NCBI GenBank assembly: GCA_030035585.1
Contig: CM057462.1
Coordinates: forward strand, 114,571,234 to 114,635,233
Direction: 5' to 3'
DNA from: Dugong dugon
Taxonomy: Eukaryota > Chordata > Mammalia > Sirenia > Dugongidae
DNA length: 64,000 bases
A program made the position numbers and the translations under genes. Below, one piece after another: positions 29,701 through 43,244 of the stretch (the first letter of the stretch is position 1; every line of letters begins with the position of its first letter). The notes under the pieces are model-generated. The model saw only the letters and a program-made list of their open reading frames with translations. It made no database searches and was not told where the DNA came from.

Positions 29701-31732
29701 AACAATCTTCTTCAATGGATTTAACATCCATTGATAATCTTTGCGTAAATCTATTATTACATGGGCGATTGCAAAATGGTGGTTTTCTTTTTGTCTTCTA
29801 CATTTATTAGTTGGAAGTTCTGTAAAGATGAGCTTCCCTTCTTCCACTCCCGCTTTTTTTTTTTGGCCGTGGGGTGGTGGTGGTGGAGTGGGAATCATGG
29901 ATTCATGGATAGCTTTTGATTTGCTATATTTGAATAAACGACCATTATTTAAAATTTTTATGCTCAGAATGTCCCAAATTTAGCCAATGGAAGTTCCTTC
30001 AATTTTTCAATAGTTTTTTTTTTTTTTTTAGCACTTTCTTGCTTTTGGGCACAGAAAGCTTTTCATTTCTTTGCTAAATTTGCTATCATCTATTTCTTCA
30101 AAGATTTCTAGTGAAGACTGGAGTTTAGAAACCAAGATTTGGTGTTGCTGTGCATGTTGTTACTGGTATACTATTTCTAGACCTCTTCTTTTAGAAGAGT
30201 CGGGAAATAAAACAATAAAAAAACAAAAAATATGAGTTCGTAAAGCTACCTTCAATTCCACTCTAATGTTGCAGGATTCTTCCTACCCGTCTTTTACACT
30301 TTTTTCTCTTTTTTTCTCCCAGTGAGAACAGTTTCCCAAAAAGATCAACATATCTACTCATTATCTTTATTCTCTCTCTCTTTCTTATCTCTGTATCTAT
30401 CCATCTATTCATCCGTCCATCATCTGTCTATATTTCCATCCATCATCTGCCTATCTATGTATCATCTATCTCTAATCGAAAGACTAAGTCAAATACCATG
30501 AACCACATCACCACTGAGTAAAGTTCAAGCGATCTTTGCTACTTTTTGTAATTAGAATATATCCCAGTGTATACAGCTGGAATACTATGGTCAAAAGATA
30601 TTGTTATTTCTGCGTGATTTTATTATTCATTTGATACAGTTGTATTTACTTCTTCAGTTTCTATTTAATTTTACTGGTTTTATTTTATACTTGTTGATTT
30701 ATTTTTGAATATGTAAAACATTATCTTCATTCAGTTTTTTATTTTTTTCATCTTACCTCCTCCTCCCCATTATTTTATGTAAGAATTACTGCTGGTCATT
30801 CATTTTTCAATTTTTTTTCCTTTAGGTTACATAATATACAAGTGGGACTGTGATTGTCTTTGAGAAGAAATTATCATCATCCAGAGATGTATACCTATAC
30901 AATAAGGACTTTTTGTATCCCCTTTTGGGGAAGAGGGAGAGATCATCTGTATTTCAATGAAGAATAATTGCAAGAAAATTGTAATGAAGTTTTGAAATGA
31001 TGAAATTGTTATTTTGTTACATGAAATTTCAAATACGTGTGGATATATGTGTATGGTGTTGAGTAGTAAAGAGGTGGGCTGTGCTTGTTAATGAGCTATC
31101 GTGTCCCAGCTTCAAACCCACCCTTCCATATTCTTTTCTGCAATATTCAGCTGGGATTCTATAAACTACTGTCCTGTTGGGTTCTGTCATCGGGGTACCA
31201 CAAAGAAATTACAAAGGAGGAGGGAAAAAGGACTTGCTTTTCCTTGTTTACTTACTATTCCTTTCAGTTTTGCTAGCAACAACCCTTCATTCAGTGTTTC
31301 CAGTTGTAGCTTCTTCCAGTACTTTCAGGACCAGCAAATAGAACCAGCCAGTAAATACAGAGATCTAAAGTTCCAGCTTCATGGTGTACCTCTTCAGAAC
31401 TCTTGAGTTTCTAACACCGTCTAGGCTGGGATAGTGCCTTATATTCAGAAAAATGTGTCCCAGCTCTGCAGATTTCCTCTTCCAGTCTCTTCCCCCTTTT
31501 TCTCCCAGCCTTTGGGGTTGGAGCTGTTTCATGCAGTTGCAATCTCTGCTTTATTTCAATGTTACGTGGTTGCTTCTTCATTCTTTCAACATTAGTCTAG
31601 CCAAGCTCCTAAATGTTGTTCTGTAAATATAATTTATCTAGTTTCTATTTTCCTAACTGGACACAGATACACAAGGTATATAAAAAATATTCTCACCCAA
31701 TCCCTATCTTTCCTATATCCACTCACCCCCAA
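29701..31732. other. T-rich, largely unassigned; (ATCT)-type simple repeat
   Basis: A degenerate (ATCT/ATCC)n simple repeat lies at about 30365-30475. T-rich stretches elsewhere may be antisense L1, but I cannot align them. Two overlapping frames at 31085-31406 have no recognisable domain. Confidence 0.35.
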
Positions 31733-32353
31733 TGTCTTAGGCTGGGTTTTCTAGAGACACAAAAACAGTGAAGCATGTATGTGTGTATATATATATATAT
31801 ATACACATATATGTAAATATGTGTATATATACATACATGTATATATATATATGTGTGTATATAAGTATATATAGAGACAGATTTATCTCAAGGAAATGGC
31901 TCACAGAGTTGTAGAGGCTGGCAAGTCCCAAATCCATGGGTCAGGTGTCATGCTGGAGGCTTCCCCTGACTCACATGGTTGCAGGGGCTGATGAACCTAA
32001 AATAGTCAGATCAGGAGGAAGTCTTATGGGGTTGTGGGAGCTGGAGAAGCCCAAGACCTGTGGGTCAAGAGGCAGGCTGCTGGCTCACTTCCCAAGAACT
32101 GGAGGTCAGATGATGACAAGTTGGATGCAGGATCTAAAGTGAGCCAGCAAGTTTTGCCAGAATGTTCATCTATATTGGATACCCGCCACAGACCCGAGGA
32201 AGCTCCTCTTACAACTGACTGGCTGATGACATCAGATCACATCTTGGAGGTGATTATATTATATTACACTACAGAAAAGCAATCAGTCCAGTGTCTGCCA
32301 AACCACTGAGAATCATAACCTGATCAAGCTGACACAGAACATTGACTATTGCA
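31733..32353 (-). mobile_element. Solo LTR of ERVL type (MLT2-like), antisense
   Basis: Begins 'tgtcttaggctgggttttct' and includes 'gatttatctcaaggaaatgg', 'ggcaagtcccaaatccatgg' and 'caactgactggctgatgaca'. It contains an AT/GT microsatellite at 31786-31870. Flanking 5-mers 'cccaa' and 'cccat' match at 4 of 5. An old fossil with no internal region. It matches the outer LTR at 5641. Confidence 0.68.
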
Positions 32354-32399
32354 CCCATAAGTAACCATTTATTTATTTATTTTGGTTCACCATCTTAGT

Positions 32400-33790
32400 T
32401 TCACTTTGGAAAAAACAGAGATTTACATTTATATTTATAGATAAATCTAAATCTATAAAGGAAATAACTTGTTGATTCATAAAAATCCTTTTTTACAGCT
32501 GTATATTAGTCCATTATGTGAATTACCATAGTAGTTTAATAGTCATTCAATCATTCTCCTATAGATGGGCGTTCGAGTTGTTTCCAATACATATTTTTTA
32601 ATTACACATAATGTTACTATGAAAAATACTATGCATTTTTTTTTCATATTTTTGGAGCCATTGGCTTCAGTGAGATTACTTATTTAAAGGGTAAATGTAT
32701 ACATAATATTTTTAAAAAATTGCTGTTGAGTTGATTCCTACTCATAACGACCCTACAGGACAGAATAGAACTGCCCCATACAGTTTCCAAGGAGTGGCTG
32801 GTGGATTTGAACTGCCAGCCTTTTGGTTAGCAGCCAAACGCTTAACCACGGCACCAAATTCCTTTCTGTACTCATTGTCTCATTTTGTACTCTCACCAAC
32901 AGTGTGAGAGAATCTGTCTCCCCAAAGTTGGGAGAAATAGTGTGTTGTCAAGGTTTTGATTTTTTCCAATCTGACAAATGAGTAACTGTATCTCAATGTA
33001 GTTTTAATCTGAATATATCTCATGCTTAAATATGTTTTAAATATTTAAGGGTATTTTTTAATACCTTTTACAACAACTACTTGTTTACGCCTGTTATCTA
33101 TGTTGTTGTTTTGTTTTGTTTTTTTCTCCAAAATTTTTAAGAGTTGTTTATCAAATCGGTATTCCTTTCATTTGTGATATATATTGCAAATGCTCATTCC
33201 CTCTTGCCTATTTACATTTTGAATTTCCTTATAGTTTCTAATTTTTTTTGCCATGCAAAATGTTTTAAATAGTCAATATTATTAATATTTTATTTGTATT
33301 TCATCTAGATTTTAAGCATAAAGGAATTCTACTAGGTTTTAAGTACCTACATAGTTTCAATTTTTTGGTACATTTACATATCTTATCCATTTGGAATTTA
33401 TTATGGTGTATGGTGTGAGATATGAATCCAATTTTATCTGTTATCTACATGGTTATCCAGTTGTGTCAATACCATTTATTAATATGTCTATCATTTCTCA
33501 GTGACTTGGAGGTCACTTTTATTATATACAGAACTTTTATATGTACTCTAGTCATTTTCCAGACATTCTATTCTGTTCCACTGGCCTATGCACTCTTGCA
33601 GCAGTAACATATTTCCTGGTAAAATTTAGAAGCTTTATGTTTTAATATCTGGTAGGGCTACCTTCTTTTCATTTTCTTCTTTTTTTTTCCAACATTTTAT
33701 CATGAAAAATTTTCAAATGTTCAGAAAAGCTGAAGGAATTTTGTGGTAAATACTCATATACTCGCCACTTTATTTTTTCTCTAAACTTGT
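32400..33790 (-). mobile_element. Old L1 LINE, antisense
   Basis: The antisense order is that of an L1 3' end. It runs through 'gggcgttcgagttgtttcca', 'gtactctcaccaacagtgtg', 'atccatttggaatttattat', 'ggttatccagttgtgtcaat' and 'ttctattctgttccactggc'. It is heavily diverged and contains a SINE at 32718-32868. Confidence 0.65.
32718..32868 (-). mobile_element. AfroSINE, short subtype, antisense, in L1
   Basis: Reverse tail 'ttgctgttgagttgattcct', reverse head 'cttaaccacggcaccaaatt'. Full length. Confidence 0.88.
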
Positions 33791-33840
33791 ATTATTGCAT
33801 ATCTATCTATTCATCCCTCTATTTATCCAACAGTCCATCT

Positions 33841-34275
33841 TATTTTTTTTATTGTACTTTAGATGAAGGTTTACAGAGCAAATTAGTTTGTCATTAAACA
33901 ATACACATATTGTTTTGTGACATTGGTTGCCACCCCCACAACATGTCAACACTCTCCCCTTCTTGACCTTGAGTTTCCTGTTACCAGCTTTCCTGTCCCC
34001 TTCTGCCTGCTAGTTCTTCCCCTGGGCTAGTGTGCCCATTTAGTCTCATTTTGTTTTATGGGCCTGTCTAATCTTTGGCCGAAGAGTGCACCTCAGGAGT
34101 GACTTCATTACTCAGCTGAAAGGGTGTCCAGGGGCCATACTCTCGGGGTTTCTCTAGTCTCTGTCAGAACAGTAAGACTGGTCTTTTTTTTTTTTTTTTA
34201 AGAGTTAAAATTTTGTTCTCCATTTTTTTCCAGCTCTGTCTGGGACCTTCTATTGTGATCCTTGTCAAAGCTGTC
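33841..34275 (-). mobile_element. Afrotherian L1 3' end, antisense, 5' truncated
   Basis: On the minus strand it ends 'ccttcatctaaagtacaata' plus A-tract, with 'cttgacaaggatcacaatag' at its 5' limit. It matches 51960-52370 (plus) and 44390-44600 (minus) in the same order. 'tctta' occurs at both limits. It lies inside an older antisense L1. Confidence 0.72.
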
Positions 34276-35577
34276 TTATTTTTTGATGCATTTCAAAGTA
34301 AATTGCAGATATCACTATCCTCTCTTTCTCCAACATTTCTCATAACATCAGATACACTTCAGTATTTGCTGGGGTTCTTTTTTACTTTTTGAAACAAATA
34401 TGCATACTATGAAATGCACAAATCTTAAGTGTAGCATTCAATGACTTCTGACAAATCCATACAACTTTGTGACCCCAGCAAAATTCTTTTCTGCCGTTTC
34501 GCAGTAAACACCCACTCACAAACACACCCCAAAGGCAACCACTGTTCCGACTTTTTTCCAGCATAAGTTAGTTTTGCTTGTTCTAGACTTCATTTAAAAG
34601 GAATCATTCACTAGGTACGCTTTTGTGTAAGGTTTCTTTCACTCAGCATTATGTTTTGATAGTCATTCATATTGTGTGTATGAGCAAACCATTTCTTTTG
34701 ATTGCTGAGTAGTTTTTGATTGTATAAATATACCACAGCTTGTTTATCCAGCTCTTATTGATGGACACTTGGACTATTTCTAATTTTTGGCTATTGTGCA
34801 TTAAACTGCTATGAACACTCTTGAACAAATATTCTGGGGACATATGTTTTCATTCTCTTCGGTAAATAACTAGAAGTAGAATAATTGAGGCATAGGCAGA
34901 TGAAAGTTTACTTTCATAAAGTGTTCTTTTTTCCTAATGTCTAACTAATGCCATTCTTTTATCTAATGTGTGAGAGTTCATTTGCTTAATACTTGGTGTT
35001 GCTAGTCTTTTTAATTTTAGCTAATCTAGAGGGAGTTCAGTAGTGTTCTTCATTGTAAGACTTTGTATTTACTAGCTTTTCCTGTATTTTTCCTATATGA
35101 ACTTTAGAATAAACTTGTTTAGCTCCAGAAAAATAACTGTTGATATTTTTACGAGATCATATTAAATTTATATTAAGTTTGGAAAAATTAATTTGAGGAG
35201 TAATCCTTTTCAATGACAAGAGATGGTATTCTGTTAGTTCAAGTATATATTTGTGTCTTTAAAGTTTTTCTCTTTTTTTCCACATTCTTATCAAATTTAT
35301 TAATATTTTTGTGTTGTTATTATAAATGGGCTTGCTCTTCCATTATAACTTCAATTTTATAAACATATATATATATTTTTTCTCTGTCTTAAATTTTGAC
35401 TTCAATCCTCTCACCTTAGTGAGTGCTTTTACTTGAGCTAGTTTTATCATCAATTCCCTTGGGTTTTCTATGTATACTGCCATATCATTTGTCAACAGAG
35501 ATAATTTTTTTCCCCACATTTTTATGATTCTTCACAGTTTCCAGTTTTCTGATTGCAATGATTATTGCCCTATAGTA

Positions 35578-35780
35578 AGAAGCCATGGTGGTACAATGGT
35601 TAAAATGCTGGGTTGCTAACTGAAAGCTCTGAGGTTGGAACCCACCAGGGGTTCTGAGGGAGAAAAGACCCAGCAATCTCCCAAGTAGATTGCAGGCTAG
35701 GAAACTATATGGGGCAGTTCTACTCTGTCATATTGGGCTTCTGTGAGTCAAAATCCACTTGAAGGTATACAGCAATAACA
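35578..35780 (+). mobile_element. AfroSINE, long subtype
   Basis: Head 'agccatggtggtacaatggt', long middle 'gagggagaaaagacccagca', tail 'gtgagtcaaaatccacttga'. Confidence 0.85.
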
Positions 35781-37397
35781 TCGCCTATAATAAGATGTTA
35801 AATATTGGTAGTGATTTTGGAAATCTTTTTCTTGTTCCTGACAATAGTGGGGATGTCTCTAGTGTTTCCCTGTTCGGTAAGATGTTGGCTTTAGACTGAT
35901 ATATACAATCATACTAGGAAAGTATCTATCAATATAAAAATAGTATCTTCTTTTTATTGAGAATTTTATCAAAATGAGTTTTTTGTCAAAAACATTTTCT
36001 GCATTAAGGGGAAATTATAAAGTATTTAGAAATATAATCATATTTAATGATTTTCTACTATTACACCATCCTTATATTTTAAATTAATTCACATCTGGTT
36101 ATATTATATTCTTAATTTGGTTTTGAATTCTGTATGCTAACATTTTATTCAGGATTTTTTTCTTTATAAAGTGGGATTTAGCTTTTAGTTTTCTATTTCT
36201 GTATTTGCCATGTTTATGTTTCACTGTTACGCTTTATAAATTTTTTCAAGTTTTTTCCTTTTTCTTTTCTCTCTGCCCTACAACAATTCAGGTAATATGA
36301 TATTATCTGGTTTAAAAAAGATTTTGTAAAATTCACCTGTGAAACCATCTTGGCCTAGTGCTTTTACTTATTTTGTGTGTGTGTGTGTATTGTACTTCTT
36401 TAACAATTTTTTATATTTCTTCTGTAGTCACTTGTCTGTTTCATCTTTATCTTTTTACCCAGGTGAATTTTGATAAATGGCATTTTTCTAGAAAATTATT
36501 GATTTCATCTAGGTTTTGAGAATTATTGCATACTATAGTACAAAGTAATTGTCTTTGATTTTTAAAATTTCTTGTTTTTAGTTTCTATTTCAATGACATA
36601 ATTACTAATAAAGAAAAAAACTATTTTGAATATTTGTGCTTTCTCTCATTTTTCAAAATTAAATCAGTTAATGGTTTGTGTGTTTTGGTTTACTTTTTCA
36701 AAGAACAACTATTTTCATATATTTACTTGTCCTATTACTTTACTATTTTATATTTAGTCCCTTATCTTAATCTCATTTTACCTAATTTAGTTTTATTTTT
36801 ACTGAAACAAGTATTTAATTTTATGAAATTTCTTCTAATTATTGCTTTAACTGTATCCTATGAATTCCTAAATGCAGGGTTTCAATTAACTTTATTTTCT
36901 AGAAATTCTGTAATTTTAGTTGTATTTTCTCTTTAAACCAAAGGTTGTTTAAGAGAAACTTTTGAAGTTTCCAGGTAGAAGAATCTTTTTAAAATATTTT
37001 TATTACTTTTTAGCTTTATTGCCTAGTGATCTGAGAATGGTTTTGTATTAAATCTACTTAAAATCATTGAGGCATTCTTTGTGTCCTAATTGTCACAAGG
37101 AATTTTTTGTAGGTATATTTTGTGTTTAATCTCGAATTAGCTGTATTCTCTGTTGTCAGAGTGCAAAGTTGCATAAGGTATCCATTCATAGGCTGTACCT
37201 TGTTAATTATGTTACTTAGATCATCCATATCCTTATATATATAGATATATATTTCACTTGAAGAGTCTCGGACAGATATTGCATTTAAAGTCTCTGTTAA
37301 TAGTATGTGTTTGTCTATTTTTCTTTTTATAATCTGCAGTTCTACTTTATGAAGGTAGTTGCTATGCTATTTGATACATACATATTCATAACTGCTA

Positions 37398-37460
37398 TCT
37401 GCACACATGGGGTGGCCATGAGTCAGAATCGACTTGATGACAACAAACAACAACAACATC
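37398..37460 (+). mobile_element. AfroSINE 3' tail fragment
   Basis: Tail of the 'cacacatggggtggccatga' type followed by (caa)n; no head. Confidence 0.75.
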
Positions 37461-37787
37461 TACATTGAGATTTGTGAATGTTAGCATTTTAACAGTCCTT
37501 TTATTGCATTTCATGCTCTTTTAATAAACAATTATTTTTTTAGTAATCCCAAAACTATGTATTTTACTAAAAAATCATTTATTTCACCCAGATTTTCAAA
37601 TTTATTTGGTTCAAGTTGACCAAATTCTTATTTTAGGGATGTTTTGGTTTCCTGGGTATCTCTGATTATTTTGCCACTTTTAGTTTATTTATTTTTTATT
37701 TTTATACACATATTATTTCTCTTTCTCTATTTTATTTTTTCCCCTAAATTCAACCTTATCTAGTATTAAGATGGCTAATCTTCCTTT

Positions 37788-37945
37788 GGAAACCCTGGTG
37801 GCCTAGTGGTTAAGAGTTCGGCTGCAAGCCCAAATGTCAGCTGTTCAATTCCACCAGATAGTCCTTAGAAACCCTATGGGGCAGTTCTACCCTGCCCTAT
37901 AGGGTCAGTGAGTTGGAATCGATTCTACGGCAACCAGTTTTTTCT
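37788..37945 (+). mobile_element. AfroSINE, short subtype, in L1
   Basis: Head 'gaaaccctggtggcctagtg', middle 'gtccttagaaaccctatggg', tail 'gttggaatcgattctacggc' and a T-rich end. Confidence 0.88.
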
Positions 37946-38832
37946 TTTTTTTTTAATCCTCCCTTCTTTGTGTTTGCATTTGCCTTGTTTGCCTTTCCTC
38001 ATCATTTCATTATCTATTTTTCTGAGACACTTCGTTTTGGGTTTGTGTCTTTTATAAGCATGTAGTTGACTGTTGCTTTATTCAACCTATAAATCCTTTT
38101 CTTTTAATAGGAACATTTATCTGTACTTACTGAAGTGACATATTTGTTTGGGCTTATTCTGTCATAGTGTTTTATATTATGCTTTCAGTTTTTATGGCTT
38201 CATTGATTTTTTTTTTTTTTTTCATTATTACATGGCCTTACTTCTTGGCTTCGTTCTGTGTGTGCATTCTTTCTGATAATTTGGAAGCTTCACATTTGTT
38301 GTCAGTTTATTTATTGACTCCATGCATACTATAATTTTATACAGTACACTACTACTCTATGTCTTTAGGCAGTATTTGTTGAATGTAACATTTTGTGCAA
38401 TGATAAAATTGTTATAATTCACCAATCTTTTTTCCTTTGCTTCCACCATGATATTATAGATGAGTATAATATTTTTCTTAGTTTTTCTACTATGTACCTT
38501 TCTATGTTTTAAAAAAAATTATATTTCTATTACTTTTTATCAGTTTTAAAAAGTATCTATTAATCTCTAGCTATTACAGATGAAGAAATAAAATACTTGT
38601 AATGGTCTCCATGTTCTTGTCTTTTGCCCCCAAATTCTGGTTAATTTTTTTATTTTTGTGGTTTGTGGCATTTTCTTTTAATTTTGAACCATAATTTTAA
38701 CAACTGTTTGGTCTTAGTCTTGAAGTTAAATGAATTCAATACCCTAGCCCGTCCTTTTTTTTTTTCTTTTTTCTTTTTTAATAGTTTCTTTTTAATCTTT
38801 TGCTTGGCTCTACTGTTTTCTTTCCATCACTC

Positions 38833-41800
38833 ATCTGTTAGCTTGTTGTATTGGGTTGCTGTGATGCTGGAGGCTATGCCACCAATATTTCAAATACCAG
38901 CAGGGTCAACCAGGGTGGACAGGTTTCAATGGAGCTTCCAGACTAAGACAGACTAGGAAGAAGGAACTGGCGACGTATTTCTTAAAAAAATCAGCCAGTG
39001 AAAACCTTATGAATAGCAGTGGAACATTGTCTGATATAGTGCCAGAAGATGAGCCCCTCAGGTTGGAAGACACTCAAAATATGACTGGGGAAGAGCTGCC
39101 TACTCAAAGTAGAATCGACCTTTATGGCCTGGATGGAGTCAAGCTTTCGGGACCTTCATTTGTTGATGTGGTATGATTCCAGATGAGAAAAAATAGCTGC
39201 AAACATCCATTAATAATTAGAACATGAAACATATGAAGTATGAATCAAGGAAAACTGGAAGTTGTCAAAAAATGAAAGGAAACACTTGAAGATAGATATC
39301 CTAGGCATTAGTGAGCTGAAATGGACTGCTATTGGCCATTTTGAATTGGACAAGCAAATGGTCTACTGTGCTGGGAATGACAAATTGAAGAGGAATGGCA
39401 TCAAATTCATCTTCAGAAAGAACATTTCAAGATCTATCCTGAAATACAACACTGTCAGCGATAGGATAATATCCATATGCCTACAAGGAAGACCAGTTAA
39501 TGCAACTATTATTCAAACTTACACACCAATCACTAAGGCCAAAGATGAAGAAATTGAAGATTTTCACCAACTGCTATAGTCTAAAATTGATCAAACATGC
39601 AATCAAGATGCATGGATAATTACTGGTAATTGGAATTTGAAAGTTAAACACAGGAAGAAGGTTCGGTAGTTGGAAAATATGGCCTCAGTGATAGAAAGGA
39701 CACTGGAGATTGCATGATAGAATTTTGCAAGACCAATGACCTATTCATTGAAAATGACTTTTTTTTCAACAACATAACTGGTGAGTATACGTATAGACCT
39801 CACCAGACGGAATACAAAGGAGTCAGATTGACTACTTCTGCAGAAAGAGATGATGGGAAAGCTCAATATCATCAGTCAGAACAAGGCCGGGGGCCGACTG
39901 CAGAACAGACCATCAATTGCTCATATGCAAGTTCAAGTTGAAGCTGAAGAAAACTAGAACAATCCATGAGAGCCAAAATACAACCTTGAGTATATCCTAT
40001 CTGAATTTACAGACCATCTTTTGAATAGATTTGACGCATTGAACACTTAACGACCGAAGACAAGATGACTTGTGGGTTGACATCAAGGATATCATACATG
40101 AAGAAAACAAAAGGTCATTAAAAACACAAGAAAGAGATAAAAGATGAAAATGGATGTCAGAAGGGAGTCTCAAACTTGCTCTTGAATGTGCAAAGACTTG
40201 AAGTCAGAAAACCAACAGGGAGGAACATGCTCAGTGTCTCTCAAGCTAAAAGAACTGAAGAAAAAATTCAAGCCCTGAGTTACAATGTTGAAGGATTCTA
40301 TGGACAAAATATTGAACAACGGGGGAGCGTGGAAGTAGGGTGGAGGGAATGCATGGAGATGCTGTGCCAAGGAGAGCTGGTCAACGTTCAGTCATTTCAG
40401 GAGGTGGCATTTGACCAAGACCAAACGGTGTTGAGGGGGGAGGTTCAGGCTGCACTAAAGGCATTGGCAGAGAACAAGGCTCCAGGAATTGAAGGAATGC
40501 CAATTGAGATGTTTCAACGGATGGATGCAGGGCTGGAAATGCTATTTGTCTGTGCTGGGATATTTGGAGGACAGCCAACTTGGCCAGCCGACTAGAGGAG
40601 ATCCTTGTTTGCACCCATTCCAAAGAAAGGTGATCCAACAGAATGTGGAAATTGTTGAACAGTATCATAAATATCATCCCCAAGTAAAGTTTTGCTGAGG
40701 ATAGTTCAAGGACTGTTGCAGTGGTGCATCCATGGGGAACTGCTTGAAGTTCCAGCCAGACTGGGGGGAGGACGTGGAACAAGGGATGTCACTGCTGATG
40801 ACAGATGGATCTTGGCTGATGGCAAAAAGTGCCAGAGTGGTGTTTACCTGTGTTTTATTGACTATGCAAAGGCATTTGACTGAGTGGATCATAACAGATT
40901 ACTGATGGTATTGAGAAGAGTGGGAATTCCAGAACACTTAATTGTGCTCATGTGGAGCCTGTGCATGGACCAGAAAGCAGTTGTCTGAACAGAACAGGGT
41001 GATACTGCATTGTTTAAAATAAGGAAAAGTGTGGGTCAGGGTTGTATTCTTTCACCATACTTATTCAATCTGTTTGCCAGGCAGATAATCACAGAGGCTA
41101 GAATATATGAGTAAGAATGCAGCATCGGGATTGGAAGAAGACTCATTAACAATTTGCAATGTGCAGATGAGATGACCTTGCTTGCTGATGGTGAAGGGGA
41201 CTTGGAGCATTTCCTGATGAAGATCAATCACTGCAGTCTTCAGTATGGATTGCACCTCAACATAAAGAGAACAAAAATTCTTACAACTGGACTGATTAGC
41301 AACATCTTGATGAATTTGTCAAGGATTTCATTTCACTTAGATCCACCGTCAGCAGAGGCAGCAGTCAGGAGATCAAAGGACATTTTGCCTTGGGCAGATC
41401 TGCTGCAGAAGATCTCTTCAAAGTGTTAGGGGATGAAGATGGCACTTTGGGGGCTGGGGTGCACTTGACCAAGACCATGGTGTTTTCAGTTGCCTTATAT
41501 AAGTGCAAAAGCTGGACCAAGAATGGGGAGGACAGAAGAAGAGTTGATGCATTTGAATTGTGGTGTTGGTGAAGAGTATTGAATATACCATGGACTACCA
41601 GAAGAACGAACTGGTCTATCTTGGAAGAGGTGCAGCCAGAGTGCTCCTTGGAAGAAGGATGGCAAGATGTCTTCTCACATACTTTGGCCATGTTATCAGG
41701 AGGGACCAGCCCCTGGAGAAGGACATCATGCTTGGTAGAATGGAGGATCCGTGAAGGGAAGGAGGACCCTGAACAAGATAGATTGGCACAGTGGCTGCAA

Positions 41801-41918
41801 CAGTGGGCTCAAAAATAGCAATGATTTTGAGAATGGTGGGAGACCAAGCAGTATTTCAGTCTGTTGTTCATAGGGTCGGTAGGAGTTGAAACTGACTTGA
41901 CAGCACCTAAAAACAACA
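38833..41918 (+). mobile_element. RTE (BovB-like) LINE, nearly full length, broken
   Basis: This is the most complete copy, about 3.1 kb. The 5' UTR starts near 'ctgttagcttgttgtattgg' and includes 'gctgtgatgctggaggctat'. The endonuclease segment is at 39262-39579 (ILGISELKWTAIGHFELD, then IQTYTPITKAKDEEIEDF). The RT has GIEGMPIEMFQ near 40489, FIDYAKAFD at about 40854-40880 and CADEMTLLAD at about 41160 in the YADD position. The C-terminal segment follows (ECSLEEGWQDV, LAMLSGGTSPW in shifted frames). The tail is 'tgacttgacagcacctaaaa'. The reading frame is broken many times; it is not active. Confidence 0.92.
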
Positions 41919-42311
41919 TTAGTTTAAGAAGGGCTCATGGTAACTCTAGTTTCTGCACATATAAAAGTGCTTCTGCCTTTGAATACATCTGCAGTTTTTT
42001 ATTTATAAAAATTCTTGTGTTACACTTTATTTCACTGGAAAAATTGTGGGCATGTGTCAATCTTTTCTAACATTGAAATATGTTAAAAAGAAATCTCTAA
42101 GGCTAGCCTAAATCTCCTCTTTATTTGTTACTTTATCTTTTTGACTTGCTTTGTTTTGTTTTATTTTGTTTTTTGTCTTAGAGTTCATTAACTCTACCAG
42201 TCTATGCTTCAGTATTGATCATTCTTTATCATTTCTTCCTGGGGCAGGATATGCTCTTTAGCTCTGTAGGTTTGTCTTCTTATGTGTCTAGAAAATATTG
42301 TTAAATTATGA
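41919..42311. other. Unassigned sequence between two RTE copies
   Basis: T-rich; no element recognised. Confidence 0.4.
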
Positions 42312-42929
42312 ATATTGAAGTTGTCATGGATTTCATTTTACTTGGATCCACAATCAAGACCCACAGCAGCAGCACTTAAGAAATCAAATGACGTATTGCA
42401 TTGAACAAATCTGCTACAAAAGACCTCTTTAAAGTGTTAAGAAACAAAGATGTCACCTTCAGGACTAAGGTATGCCTGACCCAAGCCATGGTATTTTCAA
42501 TTGCATCATATACTTGTGATAGTTGGACAGTGAATAAGGAAGACTGAAGAAGAATTAATGCCTTTTTAATTATGGTGTTGGCGAAGAGTATTGAATTTAC
42601 TGCCAGAGGAATGAACAAATCTGTCTTGGAAGAAGTACAGCCAGAATGCTTCTTAGAAGCAAGGATGGAAAGATTTCATCTCACCTACTTTGACCATGTT
42701 ATCAGGAAGGACCAGTCCCTGGAGAAGGGTATCATGCTTGGTCAAGTAGAGGGTCAGTGAAAAAGAGGAAGACCTTCAGTGAGATGGATTGACACAGTGG
42801 CTGCAACAATAGGTTCAAGCGTAACAACGATTGCGAGGAGGCGCAGGGTTGGGCAGTGTTTTGTTCTGTTGTACATAGGGTCGCTATGAGTTGGAACTGA
42901 CTCGAGAGCACCTAACAACAACAACAACA
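42312..42929 (+). mobile_element. RTE (BovB-like) LINE, 5'-truncated 3' end
   Basis: Begins at 'attgaagttgtcatggattt' and runs through the C-terminal segment (VLEEVQPECFLEARMERFHL) to 'gactcgagagcacctaacaa' with (caa)n. It is joined directly to an L1 3' end. Confidence 0.9.
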
Positions 42930-43240
42930 TAAAGCAAACAATAACACACGTAAGGAACATGCCTCTTAGTTCAATCAGGTACACGAGACCAAATGTGCAA
43001 AACCTACCCAAAAGCAAAGACAGGAAGGTAGGAAGGGGCAGGAAAACTAGATGAATAGACATGGGGAACCCAGGGTGGAAAGGGGGAGATTGTTGACACA
43101 TTGTGTGTATTGCATCCAATGTCATGAAACAATTTGTGTATAAATTTTGGAACAAGAAATTAATTTGCACTGTAAACTTTCACCTAAAGCATAATAAAAT
43201 TTTTAAAAAATAATAAAATTAAAAAAAAAAAAAAATCCTA
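42930..43240 (+). mobile_element. Second type of Afrotherian L1 3' end
   Basis: 'catgcctcttagttcaatca', 'caaaagcaaagacaggaagg', 'ttgtgtataaattttggaac', 'gcactgtaaactttcaccta' and 'agcataataaaa' lead into an A-rich end. The closing words resemble those of the L1 3' end at 52350, but the body is different. This suggests two related L1 subfamilies. Confidence 0.62.
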
Positions 43241-43244
43241 ATGA

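Larger units (their letters stand above)
34276..38830 (-). mobile_element. Old L1 LINE, long antisense copy
   Basis: 34370-35000 is antisense L1 3' sequence ('gtttatccagctcttattga', 'ttttggctattgtgcattaa'). 36330-36520 ('aaaccatcttggcctagtgc', 'gatttcatctaggttttgag') and 37020-37330 correspond to ORF2 read backwards. T-rich throughout. It is interrupted by SINE pieces at 35578, 37398 and 37788. No ORF2 frame survives. Confidence 0.6.

Noticed and set aside
30360-30475. Possible CRISPR-like array
   Set aside because: It is a degenerate tetranucleotide repeat; no spacers or fixed-length direct repeats, and the DNA is mammalian.
31737-31937. 66-codon open frame with Tyr-Ile repeats
   Set aside because: It is a translation of the microsatellite inside an old LTR.
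42754-43170. 138-codon minus-strand frame
   Set aside because: It is antisense to the RTE tail and an L1 3' end, so not a gene.
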